In this document: positions 1 to 5,516 of the stretch, piece after piece
Position numbering within the stretch: position 1 is the first letter of the stretch
Layout: each line of letters begins with the position of its first letter
Assembly (NCBI GenBank): GCA_016235225.1
Contig: JACRLS010000098.1
Span: 1-9,224, forward strand
Origin: Nitrospirota bacterium
GTDB taxonomy: Bacteria; Nitrospirota; Nitrospiria; Nitrospirales; Nitrospiraceae
Reading direction: 5' to 3'
DNA: 9,224 bases
Position numbers and translations under genes: made by a program
The notes under the pieces: generated by a model
What the model saw: the letters and a program-made list of their open reading frames with translations, nothing else
Databases searched by the model: none
What the model was told of the DNA's origin: nothing

Positions 1-6
1 GACTTC

Positions 7-201
7 ATGACACCTTTCATTTCGTTTGAACGACGCGAGCGCCCCTTTGAGCCGATGCCCCGACCGACCAGTCCCTCGGACGACCAGGGCGGACCCAAGC
101 GGCCGGAGACCGGTTCCCCGGACAAGGACAATCTTTTGAAACGCATGCGCAAGGTGGATCCCAAGCAAGCGGAGCGATATCGGCAAAGGACAGGGCAATA
201 A
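7..201 (+). CDS. ubact: UBact, Pup-like ubiquitin-analog protein modifier
   Basis: Small protein modifier that is expected to be attached through its C-terminal residue to substrate lysines, marking them for the bacterial proteasome. The 64-residue product is polar and Pro/Gly-rich over residues 1-40, consistent with intrinsic disorder. It then has a charged, probably helical tail with the core DNLLKRMRKVDP and ends in RQRTGQ. Actinobacterial Pup ends in GGQ or GGE; the TG-Gln ending and this tail core match the UBact family of Nitrospirae and related phyla. The terminal Gln implies a Dop-type deamidation to Glu before ligation. It is the first gene visible before prcB, in the usual modifier-proteasome order. 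The start is uncertain: only 6 bases lie upstream, the frame stays open to the window edge and no ribosome binding site can be judged. Met17 is an alternative start. Confidence 0.9.
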   Translation: MTPFISFERRERPFEPMPRPTSPSDDQGGPKRPETGSPDKDNLLKRMRKVDPKQAERYRQRTGQ

Positions 202-289
202 GCGTAAGGCGTCAGGGGTGAGGCGTCAGGGGAAAGTCTCCATACTCCCGTCGCCTTACGTCTCACGCTTCACGCCTCACGGAGTTGAC
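202..289 (+). repeat. ubact-prcB spacer with interleaved direct and inverted repeats
   Basis: The 88-base spacer is built from a few related words. A 12-bp direct repeat, AGGCGTCAGGGG, lies at 207-218 and 221-232. A 9-bp inverted repeat pairs 203-211 with 252-260 (CGTAAGGCG), and a second pairs 218-226 with 272-280 (GTGAGGCGT). The two stems interleave, so they would form alternatives or a pseudoknot, not one nested hairpin. The right arm is a run of TCACGC-like words. The spacer ends just before the GGAG ribosome binding site of prcB (281-284). No T-tract follows, so it does not look like an intrinsic terminator. The role is unknown. Confidence 0.75.
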
Positions 290-1069
290 ATGGGGATGCA
301 AGGAGACTTTTTCCAACTCTTGAAAGAACAGGGGTACCGGTTCCCGGCGCCGAGTGGCACAGGTGAGGGCATGGGATCCGACATCACGCGTGGGACCACC
401 ATCCTGGCCATGCGGTATCGGGACGGCGTCCTGGTGGCCGGCGACCGGCGCGCGACCGCCGGCAACATGGTCATGTATGACCGCACGGACAAGGTGCTGG
501 AGGTGGACCGCTACAGCGTCCTGGCGATTGCCGGTGTGCCGGCGACGGCCTACGAGATGGTGCGGATCTTGGAGCATTCATTCAAGTACTATCGTCGGAG
601 CCAACTCCAAGAATTGAGCTTCGAAGGAAAGTTACGCGCCGTCTCCAAACTCTTGAAGGACAACGTGGCCGCAGCCTTGGCCGGCACAGGCGCCGTTGCG
701 CCGATCTTCGCCGGCTACGATCAGGACCAGGGGACGGCGAAGATTTTCTTCTACGATATCCTCGGAGCGGAGTTTGAAGGGGTGGAATACGCGGTGTCCG
801 GCTCCGGCTCCCCGACCATCCGGGGCATTTTGCACTATCTGAACACCTGGAGCGCGCAGCCGCTGAGCCGCCTCGGGGAGGAGGAGGCCACCGTCCAGGC
901 CCTACGTCTCTTGACGAGCGCGGCGGAGTTCGATTCGGCTACCGGCGGCGTGAATCGCGAGGCCGGGCTGTTCCCGATCATGAAGCTCATCAAAGCCTCC
1001 GGTGTCCAGGTCTTACCGGACACGCAGCTCCGTCCGTTGTTCGATGCCCAGGTGGCCCGCCATGTATGA
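290..1069 (+). CDS. prcB: Proteasome beta subunit PrcB
   Basis: Catalytic beta subunit of the bacterial 20S proteasome, which forms the inner heptameric rings and degrades unfolded, tagged proteins in the cytoplasm. From the ATG at 290 the product is 259 residues. Autocleavage at the conserved Gly-Thr junction (Gly35/Thr36, in RGTTILAMRY) would remove a 35-residue propeptide and expose the N-terminal nucleophile Thr. Counting from that Thr as 1, Asp17 (in AGDRRAT) and Lys33 (in DKVLEV) fall at the canonical catalytic positions, so the enzyme looks active. SGSGS follows near mature residues 135-139. I chose 290 because GGAG at 281-284 lies 5 nt upstream. The longer GTG frame from 218 would translate the repeat spacer and is unlikely. 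The 3' end overlaps prcA by 8 bp, suggesting translational coupling and balanced subunit supply. Confidence 0.95.
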   Translation: MGMQGDFFQLLKEQGYRFPAPSGTGEGMGSDITRGTTILAMRYRDGVLVAGDRRATAGNMVMYDRTDKVLEVDRYSVLAIAGVPATAYEMVRILEHSFKYYRRSQLQELSFEGKLRAVSKLLKDNVAAALAGTGAVAPIFAGYDQDQGTAKIFFYDILGAEFEGVEYAVSGSGSPTIRGILHYLNTWSAQPLSRLGEEEATVQALRLLTSAAEFDSATGGVNREAGLFPIMKLIKASGVQVLPDTQLRPLFDAQVARHV

Positions 1070-1883
1070 GGAACCCTATCGGTGGGTGGAAGCCGTCGGC
1101 AACCGCCGCCAGTACTTGGATGAACAATTCCGCCAGGGCAGTCCGGTCGTCGCCCTCTCGTGTGCCGATGGCCTGCTGCTCCTAACCGTCAGCCGGGGGA
1201 CGCCGAAACTCTACGAGATCTACGATCGCATCGGGCTTGGCGGGATGGGCCACCCTGCCGACTTGGAGAAACTCCGTTTCGGCCTGCTTGAAATGGCCCA
1301 TACGGAGGGCTTCAACCGCTCACCGGCCGATGTCACCGGTGCGCGATTGATGAAATACGGATTGGCCCCGATCATCAAACAGGCCTTCGAAGAGATCTTC
1401 AAAGCTCCGCACATCGTCAAAATACTCTTGGCGGAACTCGGCTCGAAGGCGGAACGGGATACCTTTCTCACCGTGAACTACGACGGCACCTTCGAAGAAT
1501 TGTCCGGTTGCGCGGCGCTGGCCGCGACACCCGATGTGCAAAAGACGATGGTGGACGTGGTGAGACGGAGCGTCTCACACGTGACAGCCCCGTTCCAAGA
1601 AGCATTGCGGATCGCGCTACACGCATGGTCGCTGGGCTCCTTCTTGCAGCAGAAGAGCGACCACGAAACTCCGGAAGGGAAACCGAGGGACGCGGCTCAG
1701 GCCGATGGTCATGCGCCGACCCTGCCGGACGATCTCGCCCTGACGGCCCATCTGCGAGAGGTCATTCAGGGAAAAGCCGTCGAATGTGCGGTGCTCGAGC
1801 GCCAGGCGCCCGGCTCGTCCAAGTACCGGGCGATCAAGCCGGATGAGCTCCGCGACCTCCTGCCGGATGGTCTGAAAGGTTGA
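1062..1883 (+). CDS. prcA: Proteasome alpha subunit PrcA
   Basis: Structural alpha subunit of the 20S proteasome; it forms the outer heptameric rings that gate substrate entry and dock the ATPase activator. The 273-residue product has the alpha-type fold signature without a catalytic N-terminal Thr. KLYEIYDRIGLGGMG (about residues 48-62) and the RSPADVTGARL segment (about 86-96) match the ELYDRVGF and RRDVTGRQL segments of actinobacterial PrcA. About residues 205-235 form a polar, probably flexible insert before the last strands, and the protein ends LLPDGLKG. The start at 1062 lies inside the end of prcB (8-bp overlap) with AGGTGG at 1050-1055 as a plausible ribosome binding site. A longer upstream frame from 1002 would lie wholly within prcB and is rejected. 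Confidence 0.94.
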   Translation: MYEEPYRWVEAVGNRRQYLDEQFRQGSPVVALSCADGLLLLTVSRGTPKLYEIYDRIGLGGMGHPADLEKLRFGLLEMAHTEGFNRSPADVTGARLMKYGLAPIIKQAFEEIFKAPHIVKILLAELGSKAERDTFLTVNYDGTFEELSGCAALAATPDVQKTMVDVVRRSVSHVTAPFQEALRIALHAWSLGSFLQQKSDHETPEGKPRDAAQADGHAPTLPDDLALTAHLREVIQGKAVECAVLERQAPGSSKYRAIKPDELRDLLPDGLKG

Positions 1884-1908
1884 GGTTCTAGCCTCAACCT
1901 TAGCCTCA
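1877..1908 (+). repeat. Hairpin across the prcA stop codon plus word repeat
   Basis: A perfect 9-bp inverted repeat, AGGTTGAGG (1877-1885) with CCTCAACCT (1892-1900), has a 6-base loop, and its left arm contains the prcA TGA. The word TAGCCTCA recurs at 1889-1896 and 1901-1908. No T-tract follows, so it is not a classic terminator. pafA begins 16 bases after the hairpin, at 1916, with no purine-rich ribosome binding site between. The hairpin may affect pafA translation or mRNA decay; this is inferred. Confidence 0.7.
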
Positions 1909-1915
1909 GCCTGCC

Positions 1916-3418
1916 ATGCTCAACCGCATTCTCGGCCTTGAAACGGAATACGGCATCCTGATTCATCAGGACCGTCCCGACCATTCCCCCTCCTGGTTTG
2001 CGCAACGGATCCGCGACCACATTTTCCACCAGCAGCGGCGCGGCGTGCTGGATCTGCACCACCGCGCGCACGACGAACCGCCCGGCAACGGCGGTTTTCT
2101 CACCAATGCCGGCCGCATCTACATCGACATGGGGCATATCGAATTTGCGTCCCCGGAATGCGCCACGCTGGCGGACATCGTCGCGGCCGATCGCGCCGGC
2201 GATCAGATTCTGCAACAGGCCCTGCACGATATGGACCTGACTGCTGCCGTCTCGCCCATCAAGAACAACATCGACCACGAGACGGACGCCACGTTCGGCT
2301 CCCATGAAAATTATCTGGTCTCCCGCCGCTTTCCGTTTTCCCGGCGGGGCCTGCTGCCACTCGTGTCCTTTCTCGTCACCCGCCAGATTTTCACCGGTTC
2401 GGGGCGTGTGGGCGCCGCCGGTGATGCGGAGAGCTGGATGCAGGTCGGCCAGCTCATCGTCCCCCGGTCAGGACCGAGCGAGAGCCGACACCGTCCGCTC
2501 GTGCCCTTTCAGCGCTCGCAACGCTCCGACCACATCGTCAACGATTTCTTCGAATGGGTCCAACACAACCGCGCCATCGTGAACACGCGGGATGAACCCC
2601 TGGCCGACCCGACCTACTACCGGCGGATCCATCTGCTGCTCGGCGATTCCAACATGGCCGAGATGGCGACCGCCCTCAAACTCGGCACGACAGCGCTCGT
2701 CCTGCAGTTGATCGAAGAAGGCCATGCCCCGGCCGATCTGGCGATCTTTGAACCCGTCGAGGCGCTCCAAGAAATCTCCCGTGACGAGACCAGGACCTGG
2801 CTGGTGCGCCTGGAGTCCGGCCGGACCATCTCGGCCGTCGATGTGCAGGAACGATTTCTGGAGACGGCTCACCGGCGGTATCACGGACAGGACGAGGAAA
2901 CGGATTGGATTCTCGACCAGTGGGCCTCTGTTCTCAAAGACCTGCGCGGGGACTATACGGCCTTGGTCGGGCGGGTGGATTGGGCCTCCAAGCTCTGGTT
3001 GCTGGAATCCTTTCGTGAGGCCGACCAACTGGAATGGTCCGATCCCATGCTCAAGAGCTTGGACCTGGAATACCACAATCTCAATGCCACGAAGGGCCTG
3101 TATTTCGGGCTCCTCGACGAAGGTCGGGTGCCTCGCGTCACGACCGACCAGGCGATCAGCCTGGCCCAGGACCAGCCGCCTCGGAACACCCGCGCGTTCG
3201 GCCGGGGCGAACTCGTCCGCTACCTCCTCGACTGCCCCGTAGACGCGTCATCGCACGATCCGAAGGAGGGCCGCTTCCACACCGAGGAGATTTTCCCTCC
3301 TTATATCATCAACTGGTCGGCCTTCCAGATCCGGGGCCGCCCCCCCTTTCTCATGTCGGACCCATTTGAAACCTACGTCCAACCGGTGCGGGAACACCTC
3401 TCCAGGCGCGAAGCCTGA
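1916..3418 (+). CDS. pafA: PafA/Dop-family enzyme, probable UBact-protein ligase
   Basis: Glutamine-synthetase-like enzyme of the PafA/Dop family. PafA joins the modifier's C-terminal Glu to substrate lysines using ATP; Dop deamidates the modifier's Gln and can remove it from substrates. Visible in the 500 residues: N-terminal GLETEYG (7-13) with the metal-binding Glu, RIYIDMGH with the catalytic-base Asp71, KNNIDHETDATFGSHENYLV (about 116-135), NTRDEP (223-228) and a GDSNMAE motif (about 245). Position after prcA and a C-terminus with INW and SDPF, like PafA's VDW and KDPF, favour the ligase. TGSGRVG (160-166), an intermediate-length loop before Asp71 and the DWASKL region resemble Dop. An extra stretch at about 178-198 is absent from my memory of the actinobacterial proteins. 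Family membership is secure; ligase versus deamidase is not. No clear ribosome binding site precedes the ATG, 32 nt after prcA. Confidence 0.85.
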   Translation: MLNRILGLETEYGILIHQDRPDHSPSWFAQRIRDHIFHQQRRGVLDLHHRAHDEPPGNGGFLTNAGRIYIDMGHIEFASPECATLADIVAADRAGDQILQQALHDMDLTAAVSPIKNNIDHETDATFGSHENYLVSRRFPFSRRGLLPLVSFLVTRQIFTGSGRVGAAGDAESWMQVGQLIVPRSGPSESRHRPLVPFQRSQRSDHIVNDFFEWVQHNRAIVNTRDEPLADPTYYRRIHLLLGDSNMAEMATALKLGTTALVLQLIEEGHAPADLAIFEPVEALQEISRDETRTWLVRLESGRTISAVDVQERFLETAHRRYHGQDEETDWILDQWASVLKDLRGDYTALVGRVDWASKLWLLESFREADQLEWSDPMLKSLDLEYHNLNATKGLYFGLLDEGRVPRVTTDQAISLAQDQPPRNTRAFGRGELVRYLLDCPVDASSHDPKEGRFHTEEIFPPYIINWSAFQIRGRPPFLMSDPFETYVQPVREHLSRREA

Positions 3419-3460
3419 GACGAAAAGCGTCGAGTGCAAGGCGCTGAGACCAATCAATTG

Positions 3461-3484
3461 GGTTCAGAATGGAGGTACTGAACC
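3461..3484 (+). terminator. Weak hairpin downstream of pafA
   Basis: GGTTCAG (3461-3467) and CTGAACC (3478-3484) form a 7-bp stem with a 10-base loop in the convergent pafA/HD-GYP interval. A short T-run (TTTTT near 3502-3506) lies about 18 bases downstream, too far for a textbook intrinsic terminator. It is the best candidate for ending the proteasome transcript, but the call is weak. Confidence 0.25.
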
Positions 3485-3520
3485 AACGAAGGATGGACGA
3501 GATTTTTCACTGCTTACACG

Positions 3521-3545
3521 TCACGCGTCACCGTTCACGCGTCAC
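3521..3545. repeat. TCACGCGTCAC direct repeat in the convergent interval
   Basis: The 11-bp word TCACGCGTCAC occurs at 3521-3531 and 3535-3545, directly beside the stop codon of the minus-strand HD-GYP-type gene. Each copy has an ACGCGT palindrome at its centre. The TCACGC words match the right arm of the ubact-prcB spacer, so both may belong to one dispersed intergenic repeat family. Confidence 0.65.
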
Positions 3546-3549
3546 GCAT

Positions 3550-4818
3550 CTAAATCGAGACCCAGTCGGCCAGAACGGCCTCCACATTCACGCCCGCATC
3601 TTCGGGGTCCAACACGGTGACGATTTCCAGGGGGGGATTCTCGACCGGGCCCGCCGCCAGGTTCACCGGCATCGGTTCTTCATAGGCACGATGGTCCGGT
3701 CCGTGCGTGAGGAGCACCATGGGCTTGAGCAACTCACCCGGTTGGATGGTTGCGACGATGCCGCGGTGGCCCGTATTCAGCTCCACAAAGCTGTAGAGCG
3801 GATAGATTCCGATCTGACTGATCAGATGGGCCGTCATCTCGGCATCCACGCGACTTGCCTGCCCCTCTCGGTATAACAGACGAAGCGCATCCCGCACGGG
3901 GAGCGGCGGACGGTCGCCCTGCCCGGTCAGGAGCTCGTCATAGACGTCCGCAGCCTGGATCAGGCGTAGGCTTTCCGCCATCGTCCCTTCACTTTCATTA
4001 GTGCTCCGTGGCGGCGGCGCATGGTGCTTCGCCACGAGCTCCAGGACGTCGACCGAGAATCCTCCGCTCTGCTTCAGCACTTCCATGCCTAGGAGCGGAT
4101 GGGTGTCATACAGCCGCTGTTCGGAAGGCGTAAAGGCTCGGCGGATAAGCAGCAGATTGTGCGGCAGACGGAGCAATCCCACATCGTGCACCAGCCCGGC
4201 CATTGCAAGGGCCGACAGGCGTTCCTGGCTGTATCCGAGGAGCCGCCCTAGGAGTACGGACAGGGTCGAGACGGAAAGCGCGTGGTCGTAGAGCTCGGGA
4301 TTGAACTGCCGCGTGCGGATCAGCGCGACGATGGCCTGGTCATGGGCCAGCGTCGTCGTGATGATCTGCTCCGCCACTTTCTTGGTCTGGACCGTATCGA
4401 GAGTCCCGGACGTCCGGACAGACCCAAGGAGCTCGCGCACCGACTGCAGCATTTCCTTCCGCACGCGCCGGGCTTCGGCGAATTCGCCTTTCAGATCGGT
4501 GCCGTGCAGTTCAGGGTGAGCATCGACCTCGGCCAGTGGATCTTGCGTTCGGATGAAGGGGTCAGTGGTCTCGACCGGATTCTCGGGTACTGCCTCCGAC
4601 ACCGACTCCACCATCCGGGACGGGCCCTCGACATCCAGCCCCTTGCTCGTATCGATGTCCACGAAACGGACACTGAGCTGCTTCAGCTTGTCAAGCTGGC
4701 CTTGCTTTTCGACGAGGAACTTGTGGGAGAAAAACGGGGTGGCCAGCCAGGACCGGTCGAGCCCAACCAGGTACATGCCGATTTTCAGGGAGCTGAGGGG
4801 GATGCGTTTGATAGCCAT
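3550..4818 (-). CDS. DUF3391 and degenerate HD-GYP domain protein
   Basis: Predicted cytoplasmic signalling protein related to cyclic-di-GMP phosphodiesterases. Residues 1-60 match the DUF3391 N-terminal domain (KRIPLSSLKIGMYLV), followed by a polar linker of about 50 residues, a helical part and an HD domain from about 160 to 320. Metal-ligand candidates are all present: His179, His211-Asp212 (LVHDVG), His240 (THPLLG), His265-His266 (KHH) and Asp291 (AADVYD). However, HDIGK is changed to HDVGL, and the loop that normally reads ERxDGxGYP after HH is replaced by an unrelated Pro/Ser-rich stretch. The fold and metal site thus look kept while the GYP signature is lost. It could be a phosphohydrolase of altered specificity or a non-catalytic sensor. 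A stop codon 7 codons upstream fixes the ATG as the start, though the ribosome binding site is weak. It is convergent to pafA, with no evident link to the proteasome. Confidence 0.88.
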   Translation of the reverse strand: MAIKRIPLSSLKIGMYLVGLDRSWLATPFFSHKFLVEKQGQLDKLKQLSVRFVDIDTSKGLDVEGPSRMVESVSEAVPENPVETTDPFIRTQDPLAEVDAHPELHGTDLKGEFAEARRVRKEMLQSVRELLGSVRTSGTLDTVQTKKVAEQIITTTLAHDQAIVALIRTRQFNPELYDHALSVSTLSVLLGRLLGYSQERLSALAMAGLVHDVGLLRLPHNLLLIRRAFTPSEQRLYDTHPLLGMEVLKQSGGFSVDVLELVAKHHAPPPRSTNESEGTMAESLRLIQAADVYDELLTGQGDRPPLPVRDALRLLYREGQASRVDAEMTAHLISQIGIYPLYSFVELNTGHRGIVATIQPGELLKPMVLLTHGPDHRAYEEPMPVNLAAGPVENPPLEIVTVLDPEDAGVNVEAVLADWVSI

Positions 4819-4981
4819 CGGGAGCCCGATCTTGGACTACTCCTCCAGCCAATCCCGTAGGTCAATAAGAAGAAGCAAGAGTAGTTCCACTCCTTCTATT
4901 CGGCAACATTGGGCAAATCCTTAAGAGGAATGGACAACAACCATGAGAAGGAGGGGGAGCAAATTGTTGCCGCCCAAGCAT

Positions 4982-5001
4982 AAAACGGTCCCGTCAGGAC
5001 C
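4982..5001 (-). terminator. Possible short intrinsic terminator of the 63-residue ORF
   Basis: On the minus strand GGTCC and GGACC (4997-5001 and 4987-4991) form a 5-bp GC-rich stem with a 5-base loop, followed 1 nt later by TTTT (4985-4982). The loop includes the stop codon of the small gene. The stem is short, so efficiency is doubtful. It would separate this gene from the downstream HD-GYP-type gene. Confidence 0.3.
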
Positions 5002-5185
5002 CTTCCGTCGGTCGCTGAAGGACCCAGTCGGTTAGGATGTGGCAGGAGCAGAAGGAGATCTCTCGCTGGTCGGCTCGGATGGTCACGATGGAGGTGCCGC
5101 ACGCATTGCAGTCCGGCACAAGCGGATCCCGGCGGATCGTCCAACGGGGAATCGTCACCTGATCGAGTGAACTTCCGTGTGCCAT
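4994..5185 (-). CDS. Small Cys-rich (putative zinc-ribbon-like) hypothetical protein
   Basis: I do not recognise a named family. From the ATG at 5185 the product is 63 residues, starts MAHGSSLDQ and contains DCNACG (a CxxC) followed about 20 residues later by FCSCH (CxC with a neighbouring His). Such a set of Cys/His residues could bind one zinc ion; this is inference. There is no signal peptide or membrane segment. The start is well supported: AAGGAG lies at 5194-5199 on the minus strand, 8 nt before the ATG. This is the best ribosome binding site in the window and favours this frame over an overlapping minus-strand frame that begins at 5144. The gene is divergent from leuC and upstream of the HD-GYP-type gene, with a 175-bp gap between them. 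Confidence 0.6.
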   Translation of the reverse strand: MAHGSSLDQVTIPRWTIRRDPLVPDCNACGTSIVTIRADQREISFCSCHILTDWVLQRPTEGS

Positions 5186-5229
5186 CCTAACTTCTCCTTC
5201 GGATTTCGGCAGACAGACTTGAGTCCAAC

Positions 5230-5244
5230 GCCGGTCGAACCGGC
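5230..5244. repeat. Perfect short hairpin upstream of the divergent promoter region
   Basis: GCCGGT (5230-5235) and ACCGGC (5239-5244) are perfectly complementary around a 3-base loop. It lies between the start of the 63-residue gene and the extended -10 that points to leuC. It could be an operator-like palindrome or a 5' leader hairpin of the minus-strand gene. No T-tract follows on either strand. Confidence 0.45.
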
Positions 5245-5266
5245 AGATGCATGAGCCGGGGCAGCC

Positions 5267-5275
5267 TGATATAAT
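5267..5275 (+). promoter_or_regulatory. Extended -10 promoter (TGATATAAT) toward leuC
   Basis: TGATATAAT matches the extended -10 consensus TGnTATAAT exactly. The position 17 bp upstream has no good TTGACA, as is common for extended -10 promoters. Transcription would begin near 5282 and give a leader of about 235 nt before leuC. The first structured element of that leader would be the hairpin at 5292-5315. Confidence 0.5.
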
Positions 5276-5291
5276 GCGCGGCAATAAGAAC

Positions 5292-5315
5292 GCGACCTGC
5301 CCAAGAGCAGGTCGC
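5292..5315. repeat. Strong hairpin at the start of the leuC leader
   Basis: GCGACCTGC (5292-5300) and GCAGGTCGC (5307-5315) form a perfect 9-bp GC-rich stem with a 6-base loop. On the plus strand no T-tract follows, so it would be a leader structure. On the minus strand it is followed by GTTCTTATT, giving a terminator-like arrangement with an interrupted T-run. Its right half is also the head of the first 45-bp repeat unit. Confidence 0.6.
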
Positions 5316-5490
5316 TACGGACGTCGCAGGCGCGACGCTGCCCGCCCGAGAGCAGCCAGCTATGGACGCCCCAGGCGGAATGCGGCCTGGCCGAGTGCAG
5401 ACGGCTGTAGATCCTGCCTGCGTATCGTGAGGTGTCCAAGAGCAGACCGACTGAGTCCAAGAGCGCTCCACGCACCGATCCCAAGGAGTC
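5302..5490. repeat. Degenerate 45-bp tandem repeat array upstream of leuC
   Basis: Units start at 5302, 5347, 5392, 5437 and 5482, exactly 45 bp apart. Each of the first four opens with a variant of CAAGAGCAG. By hand alignment, units 1 and 2 agree at 32 of 45 positions and units 2 and 3 at 26 of 45; later units keep mainly the head. Since 45 is 15 codons, the plus frame shows Pro residues exactly every 15 residues, mostly as PRA, and two minus frames are also open. The word TCCAAGAGC also recurs 21 bp apart at 5435 and 5456. Small stems lie inside units (5322-5327 with 5332-5337; 5371-5376 with 5385-5390). I cannot tell whether it is coding, a leader RNA or a decayed minisatellite. Confidence 0.7.
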
Positions 5491-5516
5491 ACTATTTGAT
5501 CACCGACAGGTGAGTG

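Noticed and set aside
218..289. Upstream GTG start for prcB
   Set aside because: It would translate the repeat spacer, and the ATG at 290 has GGAG 5 nt upstream and gives a normal propeptide.
202..289. CRISPR array or terminator between ubact and prcB
   Set aside because: The repeats are too short and irregular for CRISPR, and no T-tract follows the stems.
1766..2305. 179-codon minus-strand frame across the prcA-pafA junction
   Set aside because: It is antisense to two conserved genes, with no motif and no sensible start.
2468..3076. 202-codon minus-strand frame inside pafA
   Set aside because: It is antisense to the catalytic domain of a clearly conserved gene, shows no recognisable motif, and is expected from GC-rich codon use.
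3469..3876. Plus-strand frame after pafA
   Set aside because: It runs antisense into the conserved HD-GYP-type gene, and its N-terminal part is the repeat spacer.
5155..5484. Minus-strand frames across the 45-bp array
   Set aside because: They overlap the better-supported 63-residue gene start and have no ribosome binding site. They are open probably because a 45-bp period repeats the same stop-free codons.
5247..5513. Plus-strand 88-codon frame across the 45-bp array
   Set aside because: It has no ribosome binding site, its start lies upstream of the predicted transcription start, and it is very Arg-rich. The 15-residue periodicity follows from the DNA repeat. I report the array as a repeat, not as a gene.
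5276..5516. T-box, leucine attenuator or known riboswitch before leuC
   Set aside because: I find no T-box core, no run of Leu codons in a leader peptide, and no terminator/antiterminator pair with a T-tract on the plus strand.
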